Positions 9,758-22,654 of a stretch of 64,000 nucleotides of DNA are shown here, in pieces; position 1 is the stretch's first letter; each line of letters opens with the position of its first letter. Made by a program: the position numbers and the translations under genes. This DNA is from Corella eumyota (taxonomy: Eukaryota > Chordata > Ascidiacea > Phlebobranchia > Corellidae), in contig OY720098.1 of the NCBI GenBank assembly GCA_963082875.1, forward strand, positions 8,184,001 through 8,248,000. The letters are read 5' to 3'. A model generated the notes under the pieces. That model was given only the letters and a program-made list of their open reading frames with translations, was not told the origin of the DNA and did no database searches.

Positions 9758-12579
9758 CTAGCCAAACAGATAGTCCATCGCCTTTGTTATAACTCCATTT
9801 GATTTTTGTGGAGTACTAACATCATTTACAACCTTTAAAAAAATGTCCAAAATCCAAATCAATAACTGTTTTAAAAACATTTATTTAATTGTTTTAAAAA
9901 CATATTAAGTGTATTTCTCACATTTTATACTAACTTTGGCAGAGGTAGTTATTTATGTATTAAAATGATGTATTTATTACCTTTGTTTCAGAGGCAGAAG
10001 CATTGTAAGCGGAAGTAAGAGGTCTGATATTTGTTCGTCTTCCTGTTGGTGTGAAACAAGGGGTGGCATCTAAGGAAGGAGAGGTTATTAAGGTACTGTT
10101 GGATTGCACAAACGAGGCACATTCTGGCACAACTTTCTGTAAGACAAAATATTAGGAAATTCAGTTTCAGTTTTGATAGTCAATCTTAGTGTAAAATTTA
10201 AACCACCAGTTCATTGTTTAAGGAAAGGTAAATTGAATGATCTTTTTAAAAGCAACGAACTTAGGTCAGTTTAGCAATTTAAACAAAATGAATATATTAT
10301 AAAAAACAAAAAGTTTCGAATTTATTTACCATGTCAATACACGGTATAACACCAATTATCATATTTCCAGGAAAAACTTTTCCATTTTTACTAAGAGCTT
10401 TTTTGGCTTGCAAGGAACTTTCAAAATGAATATGGACATAATTTCCCTCATTATTGGCCACTTTGTGATCTAATATCGAACCATATTGCGAGAATCTTTG
10501 CAAGATAAATGAAGCACTTGAAGGGGGAAATCTAAAAAATTAAATAAAGTATATAAGTATTTTTGAACCCACTACTAGACCTAACCAATGCTTTGTTAGC
10601 AGATAAGGACAAGGTATATATATTTTATAATCGTTTTTGTATATATATATTTTAAAATTGTTTCTTTTTTAACATCAAAATTAAATAATTGAATCACATT
10701 TACTCTAGAGTAAAAAAGGAACAAATAGAAATATAACTTAACAATCTACTTCTAACAAATTGGTCATTCTTTGAAAAAAATAACAAAATACATATATACT
10801 ATGTTAATAAATATTTTACCCAAACACAGTAACCCAGGTGTTATCAAGTTGTACATCACTGGTTAACCTTTCACCCTGTGAGTAAAATGGGTCAATTTGG
10901 TTGGGTGACGAAGGGGCGGGATTTAGTTGGGATTGACAGGTTGTATTCATACTTTGGTTTGGACCTGCGTAACAAATCATGATAACTTAAATAAGAACTG
11001 AATTTTTTCAAGATAAAAAATAATTTTGAATGTATATTCATTTTATTACCAGTAAAAGGAGATCGATGTGATTGCGATCTTTCCATTAAACCAACTGTGT
11101 CGTTTAAGAGTGTTGCAACAGGCGGAGCACCTGCGACCTTTTCTTTTATGTCATTTTGTCGCCTGTACAAAAAAGGATAAATTTAAAAACACTTTAAAAA
11201 CAAAAAAATATATAAACTAGGAAAGTTTATTGTCTTACATGGCAGTGTGAATGGTATGGTGTAGTCTTGATGTGGGTGAAGTTAGTCCTGGTATCATTGG
11301 TGAAACGCGCTGGTTCGGTGACACATTTACACTTCTTACATTCTAAAATAAAATCAAATTCTAAAGTTTTACCTTCAAATTCTATTTTAAATGTTGTCGA
11401 AGTAGTATCATGCTAAAACATTTAAACACAAATGTTATTTTTTTCATGTAATCCAAATCGAAATTTTAAAAGATAAAATTCAAATTATTTTAAAAATAAT
11501 ATTAGTGTACCGGATTAGGGGAAGGATTGTAACTATGTCTTGCTTGAAAAGACAAATTTGAGAGTTGGCTTGTGTATGTATCATTACCTAAATAACAATT
11601 CAGAATTAATACAAATATATACACCAATTAAACAAGAAAGAACAGAAATATTAGTATTACAAAATATTAGTATTACAACAAAAATTGTTAAATTACTTTT
11701 TTAACCATTCTTGGAAATAATAAAAACATCAAAATTAAACGAACAACTCACCAGAGTGTGGTCGTTGGGAATGAAAGTCGTCCATCAAAGTTGAAATAGG
11801 GGGAGCTCCTGTTCTTTCTCGAATATTTCTATGACCACCACTGTTAACGAAAGAAAATGTTTAACAAATGAAAATATAAAACACTTAAAATTTTTCACAC
11901 AATACAATCACATTTATTCGCACAAAGAGTAAAACTAAAAAAAAATGCCCTTAAAAGGTATAAGTTAATATAAAAAATCGTAAGTTTTAGTTTAAAATAA
12001 TGTTTAGCAGTTAGCATGCTCATTCTAACCTTACAGATGGTGATTGTTTGTTTGATCTATAATTGTACATCTGTGATTGTGGGGACATCTAAATTGTTTA
12101 TTTTAAAATGTAATAAATTTTTATTCAGCAATTCTATATAACAACTTTTTTCTATATAACAACTAATCAGTAGTTTGAAAAATACATATAAATATATATG
12201 TTTGTACTGTATGACAATGAAGTGATTTAAAAATACCGCATAACAAGTATATTTGTGCAGTTTCGCATTCTAAAGGCAAATTTTACAGTTACACTGTTAA
12301 AAAAAATAAAACTACAACATGTGTAACTAAAATAAAAAAAGATATCCATATTAAAACATAAAAAAACAAACCTACAGTGCTTGTATTGGTGATGTCTCCC
12401 ATGAGATATCCGGGTAGAAATTGACTTCCATGAGATTGAGGAGAAGTCATGTTAGGTGATCCTATCGACATTGGTTCTATAAAAAAAACAAATCAATTTG
12501 ATTAAAATAAATTTAAAAAAAGGCTAAATAAAGTAACTAAATTTTAATATAAACTTTAAAATGTACCTGTAAAATCCAT
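9758..12579 (-). CDS. NUP35: Nucleoporin NUP35 (Nup53/MPPN family), 11 exons
   Basis: Structural nucleoporin of the inner ring, which binds Nup155/Nup93 and the nuclear membrane. Eleven exons join in phase to 374 codons: 12567-12579, 12376-12476, 12030-12088, 11752-11840, 11512-11587, 11239-11334, 11050-11162, 10820-10964, 10330-10531, 9981-10136 and 9758-9832. The start [14 protein letters not shown] and the motif [10 protein letters not shown] match the vertebrate N-terminus. The NUP35-type RRM spans about residues 218-298 ([35 protein letters not shown]). The C-terminus keeps the amphipathic AMDYLFG (human AMEYMFGW, last Trp missing). Short linker exons are less conserved, and the exon 5/6 joint rests on phase only. 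The leader holds a strong splice acceptor at 12649-12650. Identity is firm. Confidence 0.95.
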
Positions 12580-12648
12580 TTTCAAGTAGTTTTAAGTGAT
12601 TTATTTTACAAATTAAAACCGGAATAACACTTGCCCTATTACTTAAAT

Positions 12649-12650
12649 CT
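12649..12650 (-). promoter_or_regulatory. Splice acceptor in NUP35 leader (possible SL trans-splice site)
   Basis: On the minus strand a pyrimidine-rich run ending tgttttttgctgtag lies 69 nt upstream of the NUP35 ATG, inside the 335-bp gap after the RPL27 stop. Ciona trans-splices spliced leaders onto many mRNAs and has operons, so this could be a trans-splice acceptor. It could equally be the end of an ordinary leader intron. Confidence 0.45.
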
Positions 12651-12913
12651 ACAGCAAAAAACACCAAAGTTAAAAAAACAGTTTAATAACAAACAATTGG
12701 TTATATGTAAGTAAACAAAATGATTATTGTGAGCAAAACCAAAATTAAATGTTTAAAGTTGAGCAAGTGGTATACAATAATTTACATAATAAAAGTTGTT
12801 AAAATTAGAAGTCCAAATCATTTACACAAACATTAATACACCAAAATAATGTTTTTAAAAGTTTTTCTATTTTGTGATGTTTTCTCTGTGGAGGTTTTGT
12901 AAATGGATATAAT

Positions 12914-13324
12914 TTAGAATCTTAATTTTTGGAAAAACCATTTGTTTTTGCCAGATCTGTATCGATCTTCAAACTTTGATTTCACCTCACGACGAGCCTT
13001 TCTTCGTCCTGCAGAATCACGAATTGCCTCTTTGTTTACAGTCGCTTTATCTACCGGAACGTCGACAGAGTAACGTGTGGGCATTAAGTGATTGTAATTT
13101 ACGACTTTGACGAAGGTCTTGATCTTGTTTCGCTTCTTGATCTTCTTTTTTGACATTCGCTTTGTTACTTTTCGTGGGTAACGGTCAATTCCAGCAACCA
13201 AAGCATGTCCATATGGCCTGTCATTGGTTCCCTCGTCTTGGTTCTTAACAATTATACCCTTTCTACCTGCATAACGCCCAGCTAAAACCAAAACAACCTT
13301 GTTGGGTTTCATAAACTTACCCAT
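12914..13324 (-). CDS. RPL27: Ribosomal protein L27 (eL27)
   Basis: Large-subunit ribosomal protein, 136 codons, exactly the human length and collinear throughout: start [20 protein letters not shown], middle [31 protein letters not shown], end [11 protein letters not shown]. The N-terminal part forms the KOW-like fold. The coding region has no intron, unlike almost all its neighbours. Just upstream the minus strand has a pyrimidine stretch (CTCTTTTT) that could be a 5'-TOP start, typical of translation-regulated ribosomal protein mRNAs. TDP2 runs away on the other strand 490 bp upstream, and NUP35 follows 335 bp downstream on the same strand. Confidence 0.99.
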   Translation of the reverse strand: MGKFMKPNKVVLVLAGRYAGRKGIIVKNQDEGTNDRPYGHALVAGIDRYPRKVTKRMSKKKIKKRNKIKTFVKVVNYNHLMPTRYSVDVPVDKATVNKEAIRDSAGRRKARREVKSKFEDRYRSGKNKWFFQKLRF

Positions 13325-13814
13325 CTTTAAATATATGCCTTCACTAAATTAGCATAGGCCAAAAAGAGCGCAACGTGCTGAGAAAGACTGTGACGTCATG
13401 CAGCGCCCACTTGTAAAAAATTAAAACTAATAATTATTTGTTTTTCCTCAAAATTTAAATAACTTAAATTTAAAATTTTGTATTTTAATCTTAAATCATA
13501 ATGTGTAATAAAAACTAAAATAAATTTTTAGTAATTTAATATAATTATTTAAATTAAATAATAAATTTTTTTAAGTTTGGAGTTTTTTTTTAGTAATTTT
13601 TGTTCATTGTTTTAACTATAAAATTGCACAAAATTTTAGTTCATTAAAACAAAAATACAAACACAACAAATAATTTTTTTTGTAAAGTTTTTTATGCAGT
13701 ATTCATAAAAATTTTCAAGCGAAGTCATATACCGGGGATTTCCCTATTTGGATTGCCCGCGTGCTTCGAAACAAAGCAAATAACAATCATATTCATCCAA
13801 TTCACCTTTTAAAT
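13325..13814. promoter_or_regulatory. Shared divergent promoter region RPL27/TDP2
   Basis: The 490 bp between the two start codons must hold both promoters. A perfect CRE/ATF palindrome TGACGTCA lies at 13391-13398, 67 bp before the RPL27 ATG, within a GC-richer block (13355-13412). The TDP2-proximal side has a second GC-richer patch (13735-13775). No clear TATA box. Confidence 0.55.
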
Positions 13815-15988
13815 ATGAGTGCTAACGATGCTCCTCAAAGATTTCAAGAGATTGTCGGAATAGACAATTTGTGAGTTAAGTTCTCAAAAAAACTTTAAAA
13901 AAGATTTGATACTATAGTTCAGTTCTTATCTAATATATTTCGCTATTTATTAACTTTTATAAATCATTAAACCATATAGAGAAATTGCTAAGTACTATCT
14001 GGAACTTGCGAATGGAAGTATTGAACAAGCTGTTGCTATATTTATGGACGACACAACTGAAGATCAACCAACCGTTTTATCCACGACCACAAATTCTGCA
14101 GACAAAGACAGTAGGCTTGACAGGATTTTTGGAATTATAGCTTTAAAAATACTTTACCTGTTAAACATTATAAAAAAGACCTGTTTTGTGTAGAAATTTG
14201 AAAATATTATAAACAGCAATTTGTGCTGTTTTAAAAAAAACATAGAAAAAAACTTATATATTATATTTGTATAGCCACAGGTAACCAAATGGTAGCAAAC
14301 ACAGCTTTGGGAGTAACTGTATTAGAGTGGAATATTCAGGGTCTTCATCCCATGTGTATGAGAGAAAGAATGGTTTCGGTTGTTAATGAAATTAGAAAGT
14401 TTGTTTCCTCAATCTACCTAAATTTATCTGAAAATTATATATTTAGCAGTACAAAATTGTTTTAAAAACCTTAAAACATTAAATGTCTGACATTAAATCT
14501 TACTATTTGTATGCTGTATGGTTTTTACTAAGGTCGTAAATGTACTTGTTAATAGATTACATACAATACTTGATTAAATTTTAGATTAAAACCTGATGTT
14601 GTGATGTTTCAAGAGATGGTGCCACCAATTCTTCAATACCTGAAAAGTAGCTGTGATGACTATTTTGTGTTTTCACCCCCAGTTCCACATACAAACACAA
14701 TGGGTTTGTGTATTCACACTACTTTGCCATAGTATTTAATTTAAGTAACTATTGTTTTTAATTATTGTTATAGTAATTATATGTATTAACTCACATTTTA
14801 ATTATTTTAGGAGATTATTTTTGTTCAATGTTGTTCCGAAAATCAACTTTTGATGTTAAATCCTTGGACACATTAGCTTTTCCATCTCGCCAGGGAAGGT
14901 TCCTTTTAAAATGTGCAGTAAGTATATATTTTTTGAGTAGTATTTAACCTTTAGTTTAATTTACAAATTGTATACCAAATTAATTTTGATTTTAAGCTAA
15001 AATTAGCTACATAGATTTGGAAATAATTATTGTTAATATTATGTTATGCCAATTTTAATTGCCATGTTATCCTAATTTAAATAAAATAGAAAGTTATTTT
15101 TATTAGGGGACTTGCAATGGCAATGAAGTTACTGTAATGACTTCACATTTGGAAAGCACTAAACCAGGAATGAATGAAAGACTTAAACAATTTCAAATAG
15201 TATAAAAAAAATTTTAACCACTAATAAAATTTGTAAATGTTAGCATATAACCTTTCCAAATAAACCTAATAGAATTCCAATATTATCCCGTTTCACAAAG
15301 CGAATTTCAATCAGACTTGAATTTACAGGTATGCTCAACAATGAAAAATGAATCAACACAAGACACTGTAATATTTGGTGCTGACACAAACCTAAGAGAT
15401 TTCGAGGTAATATAGACAATAAAACACAGACAGTGATGTGAAATTACAAAACTATTTTTATAATTTAAAGTGCCCAAACGCATTTTTTAAATGTTTAGGT
15501 TGCTAAAGTAAAAAAAGAAAATCCAGAATTATTTGGCCACGTTAAAGATGCATGGGAGCAATTAGGTTCACCTATAGATCTTAAATATTCATGGGACTTG
15601 CAGAAAAATGACAACCAAATAAAAGGCGGAATGGTATTTATTATCTATTTATTAGTAGTAAACACCTCCCATTAAAAATGATACTTTTTTAAAACCCTCA
15701 TTTTATATGTTTAACCGAAATTGTTTTTACATAAATGTAACATAGTAAATGAACGTAAATAAAAAAAATATATAAGGGATGTGTTTACGAAGTATATAAA
15801 GCTTATTAATTATTATGATTATAATTTATTTTTTATTTTTGCAGGCCCGTTTGCGATTCGAGCGAATCTACACAACCGCTGAATCACCACTTAAAATTCA
15901 ATCAATGAAATTCATTGGCACCGAACGATTAGAATGTGGTTTATTTCCATCTGATCACTGGGGTTTGTTTACTGAATTTAAACCCTAA
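13815..15988 (+). CDS. TDP2: Tyrosyl-DNA phosphodiesterase 2 (TDP2/TTRAP), 9 exons
   Basis: Mg-dependent EEP-fold nuclease that removes 5'-tyrosyl adducts left by topoisomerase II. Nine exons join in phase to 328 residues (human about 362): 13815-13870, 13980-14110, 14275-14398, 14585-14703, 14811-14917, 15107-15199, 15329-15406, 15499-15633 and 15845-15988. A UBA-like N-terminal domain is visible (about residues 10-45, ending EQAVAIFMDD). All four catalytic motifs survive: LEWNIQGL (Asn; human TWN), MFQEM (Glu), GADTNLRDF (Asp) and PSDHWGLF (His). TSHLEST is also kept. The linker between UBA and catalytic domain is short. RPL27 lies divergently upstream. Confidence 0.96.
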
Positions 15989-18255
15989 TCAGTTGATGTT
16001 GTTTGTAATTTTGAACGTGTGTTTGCGTACACTTGTATTTGACTATGCCACGTGTATTTGCTTGTTCAACACAATTATCGTAATCCAACAGCAATTTCAT
16101 ATGCTTATAAATAAGGTAACTGCATCAAAAATGACTACATCTGAGCTGATCGATTGCAACGCGATTGTTTTTATAGTATTTCGCGAAAGTTTTTGTAAAA
16201 GTAAACTTACTTTGCCTTTTGTAGTTAAAAGACTTTTGTTATAAGAGTACTCAACGTTGAAAGAAAAAATATATGCTCGGTTGAACACGTATAAAACTTG
16301 GCATTCAAACCTGTCTAACGTTGAATATCGCATATTATGCCCTGGGATACATAACATACTTGCGAGAAAGTGAACGCTGTATCCGCCTACTACGCTAACC
16401 AATGCTAAACGATTAACCGAAATTTAAGAAGGGGGAAGGGACAAATTTTCATTGATTTGTATTGATAAGCTTAAAAAGTAACTCAGAAAAAGAGATAAGG
16501 CCTTCTCGTTCTTCTCATTCAAGACTTACTATAGTTTACGCCCCCTTTAACAATGAAATACTTAGTTGTCAAGGATGGAAAATCGAGACAAAAGCCAAAT
16601 ACTTGCTTTGATAGTGGTGGTAGTTGTAGTAAAAGGAATTGCGACAAAAATAATATTATTTTGCTCTCTCGTTTACCTATATGGTAATTATGTATAGTAA
16701 CTAGATAAGAAATGCGTTGCTTTTTTGTGGATCAGCAAAATTTGATTTGTTACCAAGTTTGCATTTCGAGAGTGTGCAAATATTTTTCAAAGTGTTGGCG
16801 ATAGGTACAGAGTTTACATGTGTGATTATTTTATAATTTGCAATGTGTTCAGTAATTATTAACTTACGAAATCAAGCAACGAGTAAAAAAATTGCAAAGT
16901 GCAATCTTTTAAATAAAAACTTTTCAATAAAGTCTTTGCCACGTTTCTAAGGTAGACATTTTTGAGATAGCAAGTGGGTATCATATAACCTGTGTTTCTA
17001 CTGAAGTGATGCAATGTTTCGCTAGCAAATACCAAAGCTACACTACATTGCTGTTTCTTGTAAGAATTTAATCAGAATTGTCATAATTTTAGGCCATGAA
17101 TACATTCGTTTCAGTTTAAATAAGGCAACAAGTGGCTAGGTTACCAAAAAATCCAATGACTAAAATTGATTATTTGTTTGCCTTTGTTTATTATTTTTAC
17201 TAAGAATAAAGAAATGATTTATTTTTATTTTTGATATGCAAACATCAAAAGAATTTTTTGTAAAGCGTTGTTTTGTTGTCGCCTGTGTTAAACATTGACA
17301 GCAAATTTTGCTGATGCATTAAATTTCATTGTAGTATGACCGGAATGTCCAGTTGATTGTGTGCAGTTAGGTTTGTCAACACAAAAGTGACATCATTTTG
17401 AATAAACCATCAGCCTTTCTAAATATTTAAGACGTTTTTTCAATTTATAAATAGAAGTCTAAAAACGTTGAAAAAGTTGTCGAAGTTAGCGTATGTTTAT
17501 GTCTGGCGTGGTTAGGAGGTAAATTCAATGCGCGCCAGTGCAATTTTTGTAGAAAAAATGTTAAGTTTGGTATTAGCTTTGTTTATGGAAACAGCACGTT
17601 TACTTTTTTTTTATCTACGGCTATGTCCAGGTCAAATAACTTTTTCAAAGAAGTATGTAATAAAATAGTTTAATAAAGTATAATATGATACATGTAAAAA
17701 TATAAAAATTGTTTTGCTATTCTTTGAAATATAAAATATTTGTATACGTCAATTGTTTTAAAATTAAACATGGAGTTTTTCACATAACCAACATTAGGCT
17801 ATATAAAAGAAAACATATTGTTTATAGTTAAAGTTAAACTCCACAGCTCATCGTATGTTTTACTAGCAATGTGTAAACTATGGTAGGCCAGTAGTCAGGA
17901 CATGTCGGAAATTGGTTTGATATAAAGCAATCAATTTTAACAAATTTGCAGTTTTGAGTAAACCACTAATCTTTGCACGGGTTTTTACCACAGCTGTCAG
18001 CGTTTGGTATCATATTACACATATTGAACTAGACGGCAGTTTCCGAAACGCAAATACATTACCCTTTAGTGGAAATGATGGAAATATCAGTGCGGTTTTT
18101 GTTCTAATTCAAGCTTTAGAAACAGCCACTAACAGTTCTAGTAATGAGAATTTGAATACTGTGAACGCTTTTGTTTAACAATTTAAATATTATTTTTATG
18201 TTTAAGGCTAGGTAATAAGATATATTTGCATTGGTCATATCTTACTATAACCATC
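15989..18255. other. Non-coding intergenic region
   Basis: About 2.3 kb between TDP2 and the SLC38-type gene. It probably contains the TDP2 3' UTR at the left and the transporter promoter at the right. Overlapping open frames of about 100 codons on both strands (15936-16402) have low-complexity, unfamiliar translations and no splice context. No repeat or RNA gene recognised. Confidence 0.5.
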
Positions 18256-21200
18256 ATGGAAAAAGTAGAATTAACTTACAAGGGGTACGTTGTATTTATT
18301 TTTAACTAACATTACAAATTGCCAATATTGTAAAATATATTAATCTTGAGAATCTTTTAATACCTTGAAAATTGCATTTTTATTTTCTCAATAGAAGTTC
18401 ACGTGGTCGACTTAGTCAGGCTGAACTAAGTGCTTTAAAAGAACGTCGCATGAGCCAATATGAAGGAAATACCGCCGGTATGCCGTTATGCATATTCAAT
18501 CTTATGAATGCCATTTTGGGTAGTGGTATTCTCGGGCTAGCAAATGCTGTGGTCAACTTGGGAGTTGTTTTATTTTCGTGAGTTTATGTCAAGTTTAATT
18601 CTTTTGATAGTTCAAATAATTTAGGTATATTGTTAAGATATTTGTGGCGAAAAAAAGACCACAAAAAACTAAATACATAAATCTAATATTATCATAAATT
18701 TATGGTTCAGGATTTTAAAACATTTTGTTAATGCGAATAGATTTATCATTAACATTCCCTTTAGTATTTGCTGTTTGTAATAAACTGGTGCTTATTGTTA
18801 ACAGCATTATGTTGGTTGGTGTATCTGTGCTGGCATTCAATAGTATTCGATATCTCATTGAAATGTGCGACTACACAGGCATATCATCTTACGAAGCCAT
18901 AGGGCAAGCAGCGTTTGGAGTCAAAGGAAAAGTTGTGACAGTGGTCAATATATTTGTCCATACGCTTGGAGGTAAAATGCACAAAGCTGTTACCTTTAAC
19001 TTTTAAATAAAAAAACGCTTACTTCATTTCTACGAAATAATGGTATAAATGCCTTTTTGGTATATGTAAAATGTGTTGATGGCGGCAAAAAAAATAAAAT
19101 ATTATGAAATTTAAATTGTGAAATCCAGACTAACTCTTGCTAATTTTTTTTTGTTGCAGCCATGTGCAGTTTTCTCTTTATTGTCAAATATGAATTGCCG
19201 GAAGTAATCAGAGTGATTGTAGGGGCTGGAGAGTGTGATGTGTAAGCCAACAATTTATGTTTTCAACTCTCTCTTTTAAATAAAATACTATTGGGTGTTA
19301 ATATAATCCAACCATGTTAAATTATCGATTTTTGGTTATATTTAATCCTTTAATCAATAAAAATATCGTTAATTTAATTGACATCATACAGTACACCTTT
19401 ACTTGACTACTGTTTATTCTGTTATCTTACGTATTTGTCGTTTTAATATAGGGCATGGTACTTAAATGGAAACATATTGATAATCATTGTGACCGTGGTA
19501 ATAATTATGCCATTAGCAGCTGCCAAAAATATTGGCTTTCTTGGGTACACAAGTGGATTTGCAATGGGCTGTATGATATTTTTTACTGGCGTGGTAATAT
19601 TAATAATTTAACTTTTAACGTTTTTATGGTTCATTTTTTTTTAAATTATATTTTTTTTTTTATAAAATTATAATTATATTTTTTTATAAAATTATAATTT
19701 TTTTTTTGTTCAATATTAAAACTTTAAAAAATCAACATTGTTGAATAACTATTTAACTTTTTAGATTGCAATGTTACTATTTACTTTTAAAACCTTTAAA
19801 AAAAACAATTAAAAAAAACGACTTTATTGCGGTTTTATTATAAAAACATTTATTTTATTGTTAAGGCAAATATTATTTTACGCGAATTTAATTGCATTTA
19901 AATACCTATCTATTCAGATTTGTATGTTAACAACACGTTAACGACGCTGTTGCGCCAAATTTTGTTTATCGCAGTTTAACAACATTTTTTAGAAATCACC
20001 TTTTCCCCGTTTATATTTTAGATTGTTGCTGAGCATTGGATCATTCCGTGTCCTATTAGAGAAAATGAACATCACGATGTAAAAAGTGATCAAGTTACAG
20101 AAGGTTTTTATCACAAGTTTGATCTAAGTTCTATATAAACAACAAACTTTGTCATTTTTGTTGTGGTTAAAATTCAACCACCATTTGCGTCATAGCAGCA
20201 AAATTTTTTTCTATCTTTAAGCAGTCATGGCATTTGTTGTTATAGTATATTTAAAAAGTGTTGAAATAAATCAAGTGAAGTAGGCCCAACATAAAAGAAA
20301 GTACCTTATTTTTTTATTTTTCCAGACTTTATCTCGAACGTAACAACCATGGCAGCGGGTGTCATACAAAACTTTACTGATAATATAGTGACAAAAGTTG
20401 AGGTAAACCATACAGAAATTTGTGAATCTAGAACATCTTCGATATATCAAGAATTTGAAGAGGGCCTTGAAACTCAAACATGTGACGTCAAATATGTAAC
20501 TTGGAACAGCAAGGTAAGTTTTTAATTAACTTTCTATTTGTTTTTCTCTTACGTTTTTTATAAATTAAACAAGCCAACAGAATTTGAGTTAGCATAACGT
20601 TCAAATCTGGCCAAATTTTTTAGAGAATTATTACATAACATTACCACAAGGTTTTTACTGCCACAGAAATGTTTTTTAACACTGGTTAAGCAAAAACAAA
20701 GTCAAAAGGTACCCTTTAAATAAAATAATATTTAAGATTACCGACATTTTTTCCACGTATAAAAATATTAAAGGCCTACTTTTAAGATTGTCCTTAATGT
20801 TTGAATAGAGTGCCTACGCCATACCAACGATGATATTCGCATTTCAATGCCATGCATCGGTTCTACCTATCTACACAGAACTAACCAATCCTACCTCTGG
20901 GCGAATGAAAAAAGTCTCGATAATCTCCATCACAAATGTTTTTATTCTTTACTTTTTAGCTGCTCTTTTTGGTTACCTAACATTTTACAGTAAGTAAAGT
21001 ATTATTATTTTTGAAATGCAGGTATATCAAGTACCTTGACGTAGATGGGATTATTTTAAACAAACTACTATTTACTGTGTTTAAAAAAGTGCCTGTTTGC
21101 GTGGTGTACCCATTAACGTTTAATGCACATCTATTAAACGCACAAAGGTTTTAAAATTTTTATGTCTAAATACGTCGCAAGCTTATAGTGATAACTCGAC

Positions 21201-22176
21201 AAGTTGTGTTCTCTAATTTGCAGGTGCGGTTGGCCCCGAATTATTGCTCATGTACAGTGCTTACGATCCAACAAACCCAGTGATTTTAGTCTCCAGAATA
21301 ATGGTGTTGATTTGTGTTATATTTTCTACGCCATTACTGCATTATCCGGTAAGTAAAGCGACCTTACATAAAAAACTTTCAAATTAGTTATCAAAAATAG
21401 ATGTAAATGTTTTGCAAGTATGCTGCATACAATGCAGAAAAGACTTATTTAAATAAGACCAAGTGTTTTGGTACTACTGTGTTTACAAAAACCTATTTTA
21501 CAGGCACGAAAATCAATCATTATGATGTTTTTTGAAGATAAACCATTTTCATGGTTCCGACATCTGGCAATTATGGTTATTCTGCTAACCACTAGTAAGT
21601 GCATAAAATGTTTAGAAATTTTAAGGTGTAATTACACATAAAATTTGTGGCTTTATAATCTCCACTTGATTAACAATTTTTGTTTGTAGCAAACGTTTTG
21701 GTTATTTTTGTCCCAACTATTCGTGACGTTTTTGGTTTTGCTGGTGCAACCTGTGCATCGATGTTGGTTATTATTTTACCTTCGTTGTTTTACGTAAGAC
21801 TGGCACCTGGGAATCTAATGTCAGCTAAGAAAATAGTGGTAAGTAAAATATTAATTTTGCTTTTCAATTCGATTTACAATTATCTGTTTAAAAACAGATA
21901 TATTTAAAAAATGGCATAGTAACCGACAGCATAACCACATCACTATTTTTAAGTATTCCTATCGGAAAATTACTATGTTTGCCTATGGCTATATAGTAAA
22001 AATTCCTAAACAACAGTCTATGACAATTAACATACAAATCTGTTTTTATTTTTAGCTGTGGTAAGAAAAATAAGTAACGTTTTTATGTTTTTTTTCAGCC
22101 GATAGGTTTAGTTATAATCGGCGTTGGTTTCATGATATTTAGCATGGTTCTTATTATCATGAGCTGGTTTAATTAA
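18256..22176 (+). CDS. SLC38-family sodium-coupled neutral amino-acid transporter, 12 exons
   Basis: Multipass plasma- or lysosomal-membrane symporter of the SNAT (system A/N) type. Twelve exons join in phase to 498 residues: 18256-18284, 18395-18577, 18805-18971, 19160-19241, 19452-19593, 20022-20103, 20326-20513, 20809-20989, 21224-21348, 21504-21594, 21690-21838 and 22099-22176. Family signatures: ILGSGILGLANAVVNLG (TM1), FLFIVKYELPEVIR, FAFQCHASVLPIYTEL, LAALFGYLTFY and VIFVPTIRDVFGFAGAT. About eleven hydrophobic segments are seen. A large hydrophilic loop (about residues 225-295) carries several NxT sequons and cysteines, as expected for the extracellular loop of SNATs. It is closest in feel to SLC38A1-A6, but the member cannot be fixed without a tree. 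Confidence 0.92.
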
Positions 22177-22572
22177 ACCAACCAAAACAACCATGAAAAT
22201 CAGTAGAAATAGAAGTGGAATTTTTAGAAAAAAGTTTTCTATTTGTAATAATGCTTTTTAAGCAGCATGTCCATAAACATAATTATCTAAAACAAATTAA
22301 TTTTCTAATTTTTAAAATGTCATCCATTAAAAAATGTGAGTAATAATTTCGTATACGGCACCAGGTAAAACTTGCATCTATTCATATAAAAGTTTTAAAA
22401 AAATTATTGTAAATATCGTAATTTATTTAGTTTAAAAGTAAAAATTCTTGTAGTTGAAATTCTAGTGCAATGCAATTACTTCAGAGTTTAAGCCTCTATT
22501 GGCTGCTGCTCTACATTGTAAATTATGTCATAATTTTCCTTAATTATTATTGAACAAATGTTATAGCTTTTT

Positions 22573-22578
22573 AATAAA
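22573..22578 (+). terminator. Polyadenylation signal AATAAA of the SLC38-type gene
   Basis: AATAAA about 400 bp after the transporter stop codon. The ANKRD40 stop lies only about 75 bp further on the opposite strand, so the two convergent 3' ends may overlap. Confidence 0.6.
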
Positions 22579-22654
22579 TAAAAATACATAAAGAAATGGG
22601 TATTTTTTGGTTGGGCAGAAAAAGGCTCGTTTAAAAGATAGGTAGATAGCTCGT

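Noticed and set aside
15936-16402. Overlapping 100-codon frames on both strands
   Set aside because: Translations are biased and unfamiliar, and lie directly after the TDP2 stop. Best read as 3' UTR or intergenic sequence.
17954-18178. 74-codon plus-strand frame before the SLC38-type gene
   Set aside because: No homology to SLC38 N-termini and no donor leading into the transporter exons. The start at 18256 gives a sensible protein.
18725-18804. Extension of SLC38-type exon 3 upstream to 18725
   Set aside because: The phase from exon 2 fits only the acceptor at 18803-18804, which restores the family sequence.
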